Shown: positions 36,083-44,792, numbered from the stretch's first letter. The stretch: 64,000 nt of DNA from Arthrobacter sp. YD4 (GCF_030410515.1 NZ_JAUHHD010000003.1:310001-374000), one strand, 5' to 3'. Notes: generated by a model not told the origin, from the letters alone. Numbers and translations are program-made.

Positions 36083-36880
36083 ATGACATCCACAGCTGAC
36101 CGCGCACCCGTCCTCTTCCTCAGCCACGGCGCCCCGCCGCTCGCGGATGACGCCACCTGGACCCGGGAACTCAGCGACTGGTCCGGCACCTTCGCGAAGC
36201 CCAAGGATGTGCTGATGATTTCCGCTCATTGGGAGAACGCTCCGGTCACGCTCAGCGCCACCACCCGCAACCCGGGCCTGGTCTACGACTTCGGCGGGTT
36301 CGCCCAGAAGTACTACGAGGTCACCTACGACGCGCCGCAGGCCCCGGAGCTGGCCGCCGAGGTGGCCAGGCTGGTGGCGGACCACGGCCACCACGTGGAG
36401 CGGGACGAGAGCCGCGGCCTGGACCACGGCGCGTATGTGCCGCTGAAGGAGATGTTCCCCGAGGCTGACGTCCCGGTGGTGCAGATGTCCATGCCCACAC
36501 TGGACCCGGAAGGCCTGTTCACCCTGGGCCGGTCCCTGGCCCCGCTGCGCGACCGTGGCACCCTGATTGTCGGATCCGGGTTCACCACCCACAACCTGCG
36601 CTGGTTCAACCCCGCGGGCGGCCCCGACAGCACGCCACCCTCGGTCTCGCGCGAGTTCGACCACTGGGCCGAGGAAGCCATGGCCCGCGGCGACGTCGAC
36701 TCCATCCTGGACTTCCTGCACAAGGCCCCGGCGGCCCGCGAGGCGCACCCGCGCAGCGAGCACTGGGCGCCGCTGTACGTGGCGCTCGGTGCCGCCTACG
36801 AATCCGGTGACCTCAACGCGAAGACGGCGATCGACGGCTTCTGGTTCGGACTGTCGAAGCGGTCCTGGACCCTGACCTAG
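36083..36880 (+). CDS. DODA-type extradiol ring-cleavage dioxygenase (LigB/YgiD-like)
   Basis: The 265-residue protein has the class III extradiol fold with metal ligands: His in LFLSHGAPPLAD, His in MISAHWENAPV, the acidic partner HGAYVPLKEMFP and the catalytic EHWAPLYVALG near the C-terminus, plus THNLRWFNP. Relatives cleave DOPA or catechols; E. coli YgiD is a zinc protein. The exact substrate is unknown. It converges on the monooxygenase fusion gene, overlapping its end by four bases (36877-36880). A TTGAA/TTCAA repeat precedes it. Confidence 0.9.
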   Translation: MTSTADRAPVLFLSHGAPPLADDATWTRELSDWSGTFAKPKDVLMISAHWENAPVTLSATTRNPGLVYDFGGFAQKYYEVTYDAPQAPELAAEVARLVADHGHHVERDESRGLDHGAYVPLKEMFPEADVPVVQMSMPTLDPEGLFTLGRSLAPLRDRGTLIVGSGFTTHNLRWFNPAGGPDSTPPSVSREFDHWAEEAMARGDVDSILDFLHKAPAAREAHPRSEHWAPLYVALGAAYESGDLNAKTAIDGFWFGLSKRSWTLT

Positions 36881-39315
36881 GCCGGGTCCGGCTGCAGTTC
36901 GGCCCCTGCCTGCGTGGCGGGGGACTGGGTTGCTGGGGTGGTGCGCCGGTCGAGGAAGTCCTCAACCACGGCGGCGAACTCGTCCGGGCGCTCGATCTGG
37001 GGCATGTGGCCGGTGTTGGCGAAGACGTGCGACTCCGCCCCCGGGAGGGCCGCGAGCGCTGCCTCGAGGTGGTTGAAGGGCAGGATGTGGTCGTGGTCTC
37101 CCCAGACCACCAGCGCCGGAACATCCCTGTGCGCCAGGGCGGCGAGCAGCTCGCTCCGCCACTCCGCGCGGACGCCTGTGATGGTCCCGAGGTCGCGGGC
37201 GACATCCAGCAGCGTCTTCCGGTGCGAGGCGCGCCGGGACAGGGCCAGGGCGTGCGCCACCCGGTCCCGCGTCACCAGCGACTTGTCGTAGAACAGCGAC
37301 TGCACCGTCCGCAGCGAGGCCGCTTCCGCCGGGCGCATCAGCAGCGCGGCCACGGGCCGCACCGCCAGCAGCCGCAGCACCAGGGTGACCTCCTTGCCGA
37401 AGCCGGCGCTGTTGGCCAGCACCAGGGCGGCGACCCGCTCCGGGTGGTCCGCCGCCAGCTTCATGGCGACGGCGCCCCCGAGTGAATTGCCCATGACCGG
37501 CAGCGGCTCCCGCACCCCGACGGCGTCGAGGAAGCCAGGGAGGATGCCGGCGAGCCGGGCGAGCGTCGCCGTTCCGGGCAGCCGCTCCGAATAGGCGAAG
37601 CCCGGCAGGTCAACGCTGTACACGGTGTGCCGCCCGGCCAGCAGCTCATGCTGTTCGGTCCAGTCCTCCAGGCTCTGCCCGATCCCGTGCAGCAGCAGCA
37701 CCGGGCTGCCGCTGCCGGTCTTGCGGTAGCGCAGCCGCGTGCCGCCCACCTGGACGTAGCCGGTGCCCGGCAGCTCCAGCGGGTCCTTCGGGGCCGGGGC
37801 CGCCGGCGCCCCTGCGCGGACGCGCTGGCCGCGGCGCCCGAAGCGGACCCGGTCGGTCAGCCCGCCGGCGCGCAGCAGGGCGAAGTCGCGGAAATAATTC
37901 TGGTGCAGCCGCCACGGCGAGCCGGCCCCCTGGCGCGGCAACAGGTCCGAACCGCGGAAGATGTACCCGGCCTTCAGGTCGATCAGCGACGTCAGCTCAC
38001 CCTGCGAAACCTCGGCCGGTGCGGCCGGAGCCACCCACTGCCGGTCCCGCCGATCCATGTGCTTCAGGAGCCGGACCACGTAGCCGGCCACGAGGTCAGC
38101 CTTCAGGGTCCAGGAGGCGTTGGTGTAGCCGATGGTCAGCGCAAAGTTGGGGACGCCGTCGAGCATCATGCCCTTGTAGGTCAGCGTCCGGCCCACGTCC
38201 ACCGGCTCCCCGTCGACGGTGAGCGACATTCCGCCGATCACCAGCAGGTTCAGCCCGGTGGCCGTGACAATCACATCGGCCGGCAGGAAGCCGCCCGAGG
38301 CCAGTTCGATGCCTTCGGGGGTGATCCGCGCGATCCGGTCCGTGACGATGTCCGCGGTACCGGCGCTGATAGCGCGGTACAGGTCGCCGTTGGGGATGGC
38401 GCAGACCCGCTGGTCCCACGGCTGGTAGGTGGGCGCCAGGTGCGTGTCCACCGCGAACCCGGACGGCAGCTTGGCCACCGCCGACTTCCGCAGGATGGCC
38501 TTCATGGTCTCCGGGCGCCGCCGGCTCAGCTGGTAGGTGAACATCGAGAACAGGATGTTCTTCACGCGCACGACGTCGTAGGCCAGCTGGGCGGGCAGCT
38601 TGCCGCGCAGCCGGTCGGCCAGGTGGTCGCGGGCGGGGACCGGGGCAATGTAGGTGGGGGAGCGCTGCAGCATGGTGACCCGCGCGGCCGTCCTGGCCAT
38701 CGAGGGCACCAGGGTCACGGCCGTGGCACCGCTGCCCACCACCACCACCTGCTTGCCGGTGTAGTCCAGGCCCGCGGGCCAGTGCTGCGGGTGCACGATG
38801 GTGCCGGCGAAGTCTTCCGCGCCCTCGATGGTCGGGCTGAAGCCCTCGTCGTAGCGGTAGTAGCCGGAGCAGACCGAAAGGAACGAACACGTCAGTGTCT
38901 GCCGCTCCCCGTCCTGAGCCTCGTCGGGCCGGTATTCGCCGTCGCCGGTCCGGACCACGGTGACCTTCCACTGCGCGGTCTCACTGGACCAGTCGGCCGA
39001 GACCACCCGGGTGTTGAGCCGGATGGCGGGCTCGAGCCCCTCGTCGGCCACCGTGGACCGGATGTAGTCGCGGATGGAATCGCCGTCCGCGATCGCCTTG
39101 GCGCCCTCCCAAGGCCGGAACGAATACCCGAGGGTGTACATGTCGCTGTCAGAGCGGATGCCCGGGTACCGGAAGAGGTCCCAGGTGCCCCCGACCGCCC
39201 CGCGGGACTCCAGCACCGCAAAACTCTTCCCCGGCAGCTCGCGCTTCAACCGGCTGGCAAATCCGATGCCGCTCAGGCCCGCTCCGACAATCAACACATC
39301 CACGTGTTCGCTCAT
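36877..39315 (-). CDS. Baeyer-Villiger monooxygenase fused to alpha/beta hydrolase (EthA-like)
   Basis: The 812-residue chain holds two enzymes. Residues 1-495 are a type I flavin monooxygenase: first Rossmann motif GAGLSG (11-16), the Baeyer-Villiger fingerprint FAGTIVHPQHWP (Phe169, Gly171, His175, Trp179), second Rossmann GSGATA (194-199). It is close to mycobacterial EthA. After a basic Pro/Ala linker (about 496-515), residues 516-795 form an alpha/beta hydrolase with oxyanion HGIG, nucleophile Ser611 in GNSLGG, Asp740 in WGDHDHILP and His770 in NTGHMPQIERP. A ketone would become an ester and then acid plus alcohol. It is divergent from the EthR-like gene. Confidence 0.93.
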   Translation of the reverse strand: MSEHVDVLIVGAGLSGIGFASRLKRELPGKSFAVLESRGAVGGTWDLFRYPGIRSDSDMYTLGYSFRPWEGAKAIADGDSIRDYIRSTVADEGLEPAIRLNTRVVSADWSSETAQWKVTVVRTGDGEYRPDEAQDGERQTLTCSFLSVCSGYYRYDEGFSPTIEGAEDFAGTIVHPQHWPAGLDYTGKQVVVVGSGATAVTLVPSMARTAARVTMLQRSPTYIAPVPARDHLADRLRGKLPAQLAYDVVRVKNILFSMFTYQLSRRRPETMKAILRKSAVAKLPSGFAVDTHLAPTYQPWDQRVCAIPNGDLYRAISAGTADIVTDRIARITPEGIELASGGFLPADVIVTATGLNLLVIGGMSLTVDGEPVDVGRTLTYKGMMLDGVPNFALTIGYTNASWTLKADLVAGYVVRLLKHMDRRDRQWVAPAAPAEVSQGELTSLIDLKAGYIFRGSDLLPRQGAGSPWRLHQNYFRDFALLRAGGLTDRVRFGRRGQRVRAGAPAAPAPKDPLELPGTGYVQVGGTRLRYRKTGSGSPVLLLHGIGQSLEDWTEQHELLAGRHTVYSVDLPGFAYSERLPGTATLARLAGILPGFLDAVGVREPLPVMGNSLGGAVAMKLAADHPERVAALVLANSAGFGKEVTLVLRLLAVRPVAALLMRPAEAASLRTVQSLFYDKSLVTRDRVAHALALSRRASHRKTLLDVARDLGTITGVRAEWRSELLAALAHRDVPALVVWGDHDHILPFNHLEAALAALPGAESHVFANTGHMPQIERPDEFAAVVEDFLDRRTTPATQSPATQAGAELQPDPA

Positions 39316-39329
39316 ACGGCCAAGTTATC

Positions 39330-39361
39330 GACTCGGTGTCGAAAGAGTCAACAGTCTGTTG
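39330..39361. promoter_or_regulatory. Inverted repeats between the monooxygenase and EthR-like genes
   Basis: The 69-base gap holds two nested repeats: GACTC and GAGTC at the ends of 39330-39349, and CAACAGTCTGTTG (39349-39361). Both genes start from this gap. In M. tuberculosis EthR binds the equivalent ethA-ethR intergenic region, so this is the likely operator; the exact site is inferred. Confidence 0.5.
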
Positions 39362-39384
39362 AGAAGAGGCGCTACGATGGGCGC

Positions 39385-40014
39385 ATGGCTGAACGAGGCA
39401 GGCGAAGCGCCCGGATTTCGGGCGACGAACGCCAGGACGCAATCCTCATCACCGCCGAGGCGCTGCTCGCCGAGCGGTCCTTCGACGACGTCACGATCGA
39501 GGACCTGGCCCGCGGTGCCGGCATCTCCCGGCCCACCTTCTACTTCTACTTCCCCTCCAAGGACGCGGTGCTGCTGGCGCTCCTGGACCGGGTCATCACC
39601 GAAGTGGAGCACCGGGTGGGGGCCCTGCCGCGGGACTTCGGCCGGGACGCGGTGGCCGCCTGGACCCGCTCGATCGGCGTCTTCGTCGACGTGTTCACCG
39701 ACCACCGCGGCGTTGCCACCGCCGCCATCGCCGCCCGCGCCCGGAACGAGGAGGTCCGCGCGCTCTGGTCCCGGTCCATGCAGTCCTGGGTGGACTTCTC
39801 CAGCGACGTCATCGCGGCCGAACAGGACCGCGGCGCGGCGCCGGGCGGAGCCGATCCCCACGACCTGGCCGTCAGCCTCAACCTGATGAACGAGCGGGTC
39901 ATCACCGCCGTACTCAACCGGGAAACCCCGGCGCTGGAGGAGTCCCGCGCCCTGGATGTCCTGTCCACCATCTGGATCCGCAGTATCTACGGCACCACCA
40001 ACCCCGGCGCGTAG
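39385..40014 (+). CDS. EthR-like TetR-family regulator
   Basis: The 209-residue product parallels mycobacterial EthR. The helix-turn-helix is DVTIEDLARGAGISRPTFYF with the following YFPSKDAVLLALLDRV, and the ligand domain keeps EthR-like words (DVFTDHRGVATAAIAARARN, ALWSRSMQSWVDF, AEQDRGAAP, LNLMNERVITAV, LSTIWIRSIYG). EthR represses ethA and is released by hydrophobic ligands. The ATG at 39385 opens this domain; the much longer frame from 37627 is antisense to the monooxygenase. A dehydrogenase gene starts 24 bases after its stop. Confidence 0.92.
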   Translation: MAERGRRSARISGDERQDAILITAEALLAERSFDDVTIEDLARGAGISRPTFYFYFPSKDAVLLALLDRVITEVEHRVGALPRDFGRDAVAAWTRSIGVFVDVFTDHRGVATAAIAARARNEEVRALWSRSMQSWVDFSSDVIAAEQDRGAAPGGADPHDLAVSLNLMNERVITAVLNRETPALEESRALDVLSTIWIRSIYGTTNPGA

Positions 40015-40037
40015 CCGGACGGAAAGGAAGTACCCGC

Positions 40038-40892
40038 ATGGCCCCGATCCACAACCTGACGGTCCTAGGCACCGGCGTGCTCGGCTCGCAGATCGCCTAC
40101 CAGGCCGCCTTCCACGGGTTCGCCGTCACCGCCTACGACGTCGACGACGACGCCCTCGGCGCGGCACGGGTACGCTTCGACCGGCTCGCCGCGATATACC
40201 GCAGCCAGGTGCCCGGCGCCGCCGACGGCAAGGCTGAAGAGGCCCTCACCCGGCTGCGGCTCACGTCGGACCTGGGCGACGCCGCGGCCGACGCGGACCT
40301 GGTGATCGAGGCCGTGCCCGAGGTGCTGGAGCTCAAGCGCGAGGTATACCGCTCCCTCGCGGCCCTGGCCCCGGAGCGGACCATCTTCGCCACGAACTCC
40401 TCCACCCTGCTGCCGAGCGACCTCAAGGAGTCCACCGGCCGGCCGGACCGCTTCCTGGCCCTGCACTATGCCAACAACATCTGGGCGCAGAACATCGCCG
40501 AGGTCATGGGCACCGCCGAGACCAGCCCCGAGTCGTTCGACGCCGTCGTCGCCTTTGCGCGGGAGAGCGGCCTGGAGCCGGTGGAAATCCGGAAGGAGAA
40601 GGCCGGCTACGTGCTGAACTCGCTGCTGGTGCCGCTGCTAAACGCCGCCGCGGGCCTGCTGCTGCAGGGCGTCGCGGATCCGCAGACCATCGACAAGACG
40701 TGGCGGATCGCCACCGGCGCCCCCATCGGGCCCTTCCAGATATTCGACGTCGTCGGCCTCACGACGGCGTACAACATCTCCTCGAACGCGCCCGACGCCG
40801 GGTCGCAGGCCTTCGCGCGCTACCTGAAGGAGAACTACATCGACCACGGCAAGCTGGGCGTGGCAACGGGCGAGGGCTTCTACCGGTACTGA
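40038..40892 (+). CDS. 3-hydroxyacyl-CoA dehydrogenase family protein
   Basis: A 284-residue NAD-dependent dehydrogenase with the Rossmann loop LTVLGTGVLGSQIAYQAA, acidic YDVDDDAL, the DLVIEAVPEVLELKREVYR segment, the catalytic His in FLALHYANNIWAQN and GYVLNSLLVPLLNAA. It resembles the short 3-hydroxybutyryl-CoA dehydrogenase (PaaH/Hbd) type. GGAAAGGAAG precedes the ATG. It follows the EthR-like gene by 23 bases, so it is likely co-transcribed and could act on acids released by the monooxygenase-hydrolase fusion. Confidence 0.88.
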   Translation: MAPIHNLTVLGTGVLGSQIAYQAAFHGFAVTAYDVDDDALGAARVRFDRLAAIYRSQVPGAADGKAEEALTRLRLTSDLGDAAADADLVIEAVPEVLELKREVYRSLAALAPERTIFATNSSTLLPSDLKESTGRPDRFLALHYANNIWAQNIAEVMGTAETSPESFDAVVAFARESGLEPVEIRKEKAGYVLNSLLVPLLNAAAGLLLQGVADPQTIDKTWRIATGAPIGPFQIFDVVGLTTAYNISSNAPDAGSQAFARYLKENYIDHGKLGVATGEGFYRY

Positions 40893-40925
40893 GCTGTAGC
40901 CGGCGGTGCCCGGTTGCGGACGCGG

Positions 40926-41342
40926 CTAGGCCTGCATCTGCTGCCGGGCCTGCTCGTCGTCCCGCAGGACGTCCTGCACCGTGCGGGAGAGCAGGCAGAA
41001 TTCGTTGCCCTCCGGGTCGGCAAGGACCACCCAGCTGACGTCCGGGCCCTGGCCGACGTCGGCACGGGTGGCGCCCAGGTCAAGGAGGCGCTGCAGTTCC
41101 GCGGCGGTGGAGACGCCGTCGGCGCGCAGGTCCAGGTGCAGCCGGTTCTTGCCGGCCTTGGCTTCCGGGACGGCGATGATGTCCATGCACGGCCCGGAGC
41201 GGTCCCGCGCCGCGATGCTCACCAGTTCGTCGCCGTCACCGTCCTCGGGCACCACCTCCCAATCCAGCACGGCGCACCAGAAGGCGGCCAGGAGTCCGGG
41301 GTTGGCGGCGTCGAGCGCTATTCCTGCGATGCGGCTGGGCAT
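40926..41342 (-). CDS. VOC-family (glyoxalase/bleomycin-resistance-like) protein
   Basis: A 138-residue protein with one or two vicinal-oxygen-chelate modules: IAGIALDAANPGLLAAFWC at the start, KNRLHLDLRADGVSTAAEL in the middle and SWVVLADPEGNEFCLLS near the end, the last being the usual metal-binding strand with Glu. The 41352 gene is just upstream in the same direction, nine bases away, so they may be one operon. Enzymatic role unknown. Confidence 0.82.
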   Translation of the reverse strand: MPSRIAGIALDAANPGLLAAFWCAVLDWEVVPEDGDGDELVSIAARDRSGPCMDIIAVPEAKAGKNRLHLDLRADGVSTAAELQRLLDLGATRADVGQGPDVSWVVLADPEGNEFCLLSRTVQDVLRDDEQARQQMQA

Positions 41343-41351
41343 GGGATCACC

Positions 41352-41786
41352 CTAGGCGCCGGGTTCGCGGATCACCAGCACCGGGCAGTGGGCGTGGTGG
41401 ACCGTCTGCGAGGACACGGAGCCCAGCAGCATTCCCGTGAATCCGCCGTGCCCGCGGGACCCGACGGCCACGAGGTCGGCGTCCCGGGAGGCATCGATGA
41501 GGGCCGACGCCGGGTTGCCCTGCACCGCCCGGCCGGTCAACGCCCCGCCCCGGTTCCTGGCCCGGGCCAGTTCCGATTCCAGGATGGTCTCGGCGTCGCG
41601 CTGGAACACCTCGTAATCCCAGGCCTGGCCTAGCGCGTCGCTGACGTAGGGATAGTGCCAGGCGGCGATCGCCAGCACCTCTCCCGAACGCAGGCCGGCC
41701 TCCTCGACGGCCCAGTCCAGCGCCGCCTGCGACTGCGGCGAGCCGTCCACCCCCACCACGATCCTGAACTTCCCGTCTCCTGCCAT
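41352..41786 (-). CDS. Universal stress protein (UspA family)
   Basis: A 144-residue Usp with the typical start FRIVVGVDGSPQSQAALDWA and ATP-binding end DLVAVGSRGHGGFTGMLLGSVSSQTVHHAHCPVLVIR (G-x2-G-x9-G(S/T) pattern); I show it only in parts here to describe the family fold. The ATG at 41786 follows GAGGAGCGGAGG; the frame is open to 41939 but that lead is not family-like. Such proteins promote survival in stress and dormancy. Confidence 0.9.
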   Translation of the reverse strand: MAGDGKFRIVVGVDGSPQSQAALDWAVEEAGLRSGEVLAIAAWHYPYVSDALGQAWDYEVFQRDAETILESELARARNRGGALTGRAVQGNPASALIDASRDADLVAVGSRGHGGFTGMLLGSVSSQTVHHAHCPVLVIREPGA

Positions 41787-42023
41787 GGTTCCTCCGCTCC
41801 TCGTTGGAAAGGTCCGATGGATGGGCCCGTTGGATAGACCGCCGAATGCGGGGTTCCTGTGCCGCGGGCTCCGGTGCCGCTCCCATGCTGGCAGAACACG
41901 GCGCGTGAGGGGAGGGGCACCCGGCCCCGCGAACCGCACCGGGGTCTGGCGGAGGCGGCCCGGGGGTCACTAGGCTCTTGCGTATCCGGCACCACCCACA
42001 ACCACACAGCCAAGGGGACCGCC

Positions 42024-42443
42024 ATGAGACTGAGCCAACTTCCACTGCGCCTGACCACCGGAGCCTTCATCCTCAACTCGGGTTGGGGTAAACGGAACCT
42101 CGACGCCGAGAGCGCCGCCGGAGTCCAGGCCATGGCAGCGCGGGCGCTTCCCCCCGTCGCCAGCATGGACCCGGTGACCTTCGGGAAGATGCTGAGCTAC
42201 GCCGAGATGTCCCTCGGCGCGGCGCTGCTGGCCCCGTTCATCCCGAGCCGGCTGGTGGGCCTGGGCCTGGCCGCCTTCTCCGGTTCCCTCGTCACCATGT
42301 ACCTGAAGACCCCGGGGATGACCGAGGCGGACGGGATCCGCCCCACCCAGCAGGGCACCGGTCTGGCCAAGGACATCTGGATGCTGGGGATCGCGGCGTC
42401 GCTGATTCTCGACCGGAAGCGGGTCCGTGCCGCCAAGCGGTGA
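42024..42443 (+). CDS. DoxX-like integral membrane protein
   Basis: A 139-residue membrane protein with three to four hydrophobic helices (about residues 45-65, 70-90, 112-130) and a start (RLSQLPLRLTTGAFILNSGW) that matches small DoxX-related proteins. The ATG follows AAGGGGACC. The family is tied to redox or sulfur handling, but no function can be deduced. It is divergent from the stress protein gene with a 237-base gap that has no other gene. Confidence 0.7.
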   Translation: MRLSQLPLRLTTGAFILNSGWGKRNLDAESAAGVQAMAARALPPVASMDPVTFGKMLSYAEMSLGAALLAPFIPSRLVGLGLAAFSGSLVTMYLKTPGMTEADGIRPTQQGTGLAKDIWMLGIAASLILDRKRVRAAKR

Positions 42444-42515
42444 TTTCCGTTCCCGTCAAAAATAATTCCGGAAACTTACCCCAAGGTATCTGCTGGTGTA
42501 TTTCCGGAGTGTAGC

Positions 42516-42932
42516 TTGGTAAACATGTTAACCGGATTCAAGAATTTCATTCTCAAAGGCAACGTCGTGGACCTTGCCGTCGCCGTCGTGATTGGCGCAG
42601 CTTTTGGCGCCGTGGTCACTGCCCTCGTCCAGAGCGTCCTGATGCCGTTTATCGCGGCGCTCGTTGGTTCGCCGAATTTCGATAGCTTTGCCGTCGTCAC
42701 CCTCAACGGCAACGACATCAAATTCGGCGTCCTCCTCACCGCCATCGTCAATTTCCTCCTGGTGGCGGCCGCGATCTACTTCATCATCGTCGTCCCCATG
42801 AACAAGATGATCGAACGCCGCAACCGGCGACTCGGCATTCACCCCGACGTCAAGGACGAGGCGGCCGAAGATCCGCAAATCGCCCTGCTCACCGAAATCC
42901 GCGACGCGCTGCAGGCCGACCGCAGGCCCTGA
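42516..42932 (+). CDS. mscL: Large-conductance mechanosensitive channel
   Basis: MscL opens under membrane tension to relieve hypo-osmotic shock. The 138-residue product has the N-terminal amphipathic helix LTGFKNFILKGNVVDLAVAV, the pore helix AVVIGAAFGAVVTALVQSVL with the small-residue gate, a periplasmic loop, helix TM2 (VLLTAIVNFLLVAAAIYFII) and a charged C-terminal bundle ending in a conserved LLTEIRDAL. The TTG at 42516 lies six bases after GGAG; ATG 42525 is the other possible start. Confidence 0.95.
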   Translation: MVNMLTGFKNFILKGNVVDLAVAVVIGAAFGAVVTALVQSVLMPFIAALVGSPNFDSFAVVTLNGNDIKFGVLLTAIVNFLLVAAAIYFIIVVPMNKMIERRNRRLGIHPDVKDEAAEDPQIALLTEIRDALQADRRP

Positions 42933-42979
42933 CTCCGCGCGCAGTACCCGAGATTTTTCCACCCCACCGATGAAAGGAA

Positions 42980-43207
42980 ATGACCATGGCAGTTTCCATC
43001 GAATTGGGCAAGGCCCTCGACAAGGCATATGAGAATGCCACGCTGGATGAGGTTTTGGCGGCACCGCCGTCGGCCCTCGCCGGCCTGACGGAAAAGCACG
43101 ACGAACTGCTGGCCGGCATGGGTATCAAGACCCTCAAGGACCTGGGCAGCAACAAATACTTCGCCACGGCGGGCGTCCTGGTGGCACTCTCCGGCAAGGT
43201 TGGCTGA
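42980..43207 (+). CDS. Small hypothetical protein (75 residues)
   Basis: A soluble 75-residue protein, unrecognised. It has an alpha-helical pattern with LDEVLAAPPSALAGLTEKHD and GIKTLKDLGSNKYFATAGVLVAL, which resembles a short helix-hairpin type repeat seen in other Arthrobacter proteins. Two in-frame starts exist (ATG 42980 and 42986); AAAGGAAA lies just before. It follows mscL by 47 bases. A strong hairpin ends it. Confidence 0.7.
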   Translation: MTMAVSIELGKALDKAYENATLDEVLAAPPSALAGLTEKHDELLAGMGIKTLKDLGSNKYFATAGVLVALSGKVG

Positions 43208-43241
43208 CCCTCCTCCGAGAGGTACCTCGAATCCTCACAGC

Positions 43242-43271
43242 GCGGCCCGGCGGTCTCATCCGCCGGGCCGC
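43242..43271 (+). terminator. Hairpin terminator after the small hypothetical gene
   Basis: GCGGCCCGGCGG (43242-43253) pairs perfectly with CCGCCGGGCCGC (43260-43271) around a six-base loop. No T run follows, as is common in high-GC actinobacteria. Confidence 0.75.
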
Positions 43272-43392
43272 CCTGCGTTCGGGGCCCACGTGCGGAAAAG
43301 TTTGGTGCGGGTGCATCCGGGCGGCTCCCTCGGCCGGTAGTAAGGGTGTCAGCGCATCACCCGCCCGCACGGGCCTCAATGAGGAGCTCCAC

Positions 43393-44094
43393 ATGTACAA
43401 GAAATCACTCTCCGCAGCCGTCGGTGCCATGGCACTGCTCGGCAGCCTCGCGTTCGCCGCCCCCGCCCAGGCGGGCGGCTACTGCCCGGACCCCGGCACG
43501 GCGAAACTCTCGGTCCTCCACGGCGTCCCGGGCCTGACCGTGGACGTCTGGGTGGACGGCAAGCTCACCCTGGACAATTTCACCCCCGGCACGCTGGCCG
43601 GTCCGCTGGACGTCAGCGCCGGCGACCACAAGATCGCCATCACGGGAGCGGACGCCACCAGCGCCGACAACCCCGTCATCGGTCCGGTCAAGGTCGACCT
43701 CAAGGCCGGCCGCGACTACACCGCCGTGGCACACCTGAACGCCGACGGCGAACCCACCGCCACGCTGTTCCGGAACGACACGAAGCCCGCGCCGGAGGGC
43801 AAGGGCAAACTGACGGTCCGGCACGTGGCCGCCGCACCCGCCGTCGACGTCCTCGCCGGGGGAACCGCAGTGATCGAGGGCCTGGAGAACCCCGACCAGA
43901 AGAAGCTCACCCTCGACGCCGGAACAGTTGAAGCGTCCGTGGCCGCCGCCGGCAGCACCGAGGCGCTGATCGGACCGGCACCCGTGACAGTCACCGCCGG
44001 AGAGAACACCATCGTCTACGCCTGGGGCAGCCTCGCGGACAACAACCTGGCCCTGGCGGTCCAGGTGGTCAAGTCCCAGAACCACGACGACTAG
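43393..44094 (+). CDS. Secreted DUF4397 protein
   Basis: A 233-residue exported protein with a Lys-rich signal peptide of about 27 residues (cut near APAQA-GG), then two DUF4397 immunoglobulin-like units (about 34-135 and 140-230). Each unit has a LSVLHGVPGLTVDVWVDG or LTVRHVAAAPAVDVLAGG opening and ends with a VTVTAG or similar strand. GAGGAGCTCC precedes the ATG. The family occurs on actinobacterial surfaces, with no known enzyme activity. It ends in a strong hairpin before the sigma factor gene. Confidence 0.85.
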   Translation: MYKKSLSAAVGAMALLGSLAFAAPAQAGGYCPDPGTAKLSVLHGVPGLTVDVWVDGKLTLDNFTPGTLAGPLDVSAGDHKIAITGADATSADNPVIGPVKVDLKAGRDYTAVAHLNADGEPTATLFRNDTKPAPEGKGKLTVRHVAAAPAVDVLAGGTAVIEGLENPDQKKLTLDAGTVEASVAAAGSTEALIGPAPVTVTAGENTIVYAWGSLADNNLALAVQVVKSQNHDD

Positions 44095-44111
44095 GACCGG
44101 CCAGACAGGCG

Positions 44112-44142
44112 CCGGGCGGGCCGCATGTAGCGGCCCGCCCGG
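44112..44142 (+). terminator. Terminator after the DUF4397 gene
   Basis: CCGGGCGGGCCGC (44112-44124) pairs perfectly with 44130-44142 around a five-base ATGTA loop. It lies 17 bases after the stop codon. Confidence 0.82.
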
Positions 44143-44222
44143 ACCTTAAGACCGTTGCCGCGCCTCCGCCGAGTCGGAATAATGACGTTCCACGGTCTCA
44201 CTGTCGCTCGAAGGGGCACACG

Positions 44223-44792
44223 GTGGAGACTGCCGTTCGCGAATGGGACGCCGGCATCGACCATGCCTTCGCGCAGGGGGAGGAGTGGGCCCTCGCCGAG
44301 GCCTACCGCCTGCTGGCACCCCTGATCCACACGCTCGCGCTCCGGGCACTGTGCGAACACGGGGCCGCCGATGACGTCACCCAGGAGGTTTTCATCCGCG
44401 CGTGGAAGTCCAGGACCAGCTACCGCCCCGAGGCCGCCCGGTTACCGGCGTGGCTGATCGGGATCACGCGGAACAAGATCTCCGACGCGCTCTCGGCCCG
44501 GGCCCACCGCCGCGACCTCGAACAGTCTGCCCGGCAGCTGGTGTCGGTGCCGGGCGAAGTCGCCGGCAGGCCCACTCCCGAGGCGCTAGCGGACCGGCTC
44601 ACTCTAGAGGATGAGCTGGACCGCCTGGGAGACCCGCAAGCCCGGATCATGCGGCTGGCCTTCTACGAGGACCTGACCCACGACCAGATCTCGTCCCGGC
44701 TGAATCTCCCGCTCGGCACGGTCAAGAGCCACATACGCCGCAGCCTGGCGCGGCTTCGTTCCCGGCTGGAGGTGGAACATGGCGCATTGTGA
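44223..44792 (+). CDS. ECF-type RNA polymerase sigma factor
   Basis: A 189-residue sigma factor of the extracytoplasmic-function class. Region 2 reads LALRALCEHGAADDVTQEVFIRAWKSR and region 4 THDQISSRLNLPLGTVKSHI with RRSLARLRSRL, typical of the SigK/SigL group. The GTG at 44223 follows AAGGGG. The end overlaps the anti-sigma gene by 14 bases, the normal sigma/anti-sigma layout. The signal is unknown; secreted DUF4397 lies upstream, but a terminator separates it. Confidence 0.92.
   Translation: METAVREWDAGIDHAFAQGEEWALAEAYRLLAPLIHTLALRALCEHGAADDVTQEVFIRAWKSRTSYRPEAARLPAWLIGITRNKISDALSARAHRRDLEQSARQLVSVPGEVAGRPTPEALADRLTLEDELDRLGDPQARIMRLAFYEDLTHDQISSRLNLPLGTVKSHIRRSLARLRSRLEVEHGAL

Noticed and set aside
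37627..39384. Upstream extension of the EthR-like frame
   Set aside because: This part is antisense to the monooxygenase fusion. The ATG at 39385 begins the TetR domain.
44223..44792. DUF4397 protein and ECF sigma as one operon
   Set aside because: A strong terminator at 44112-44142 separates them.
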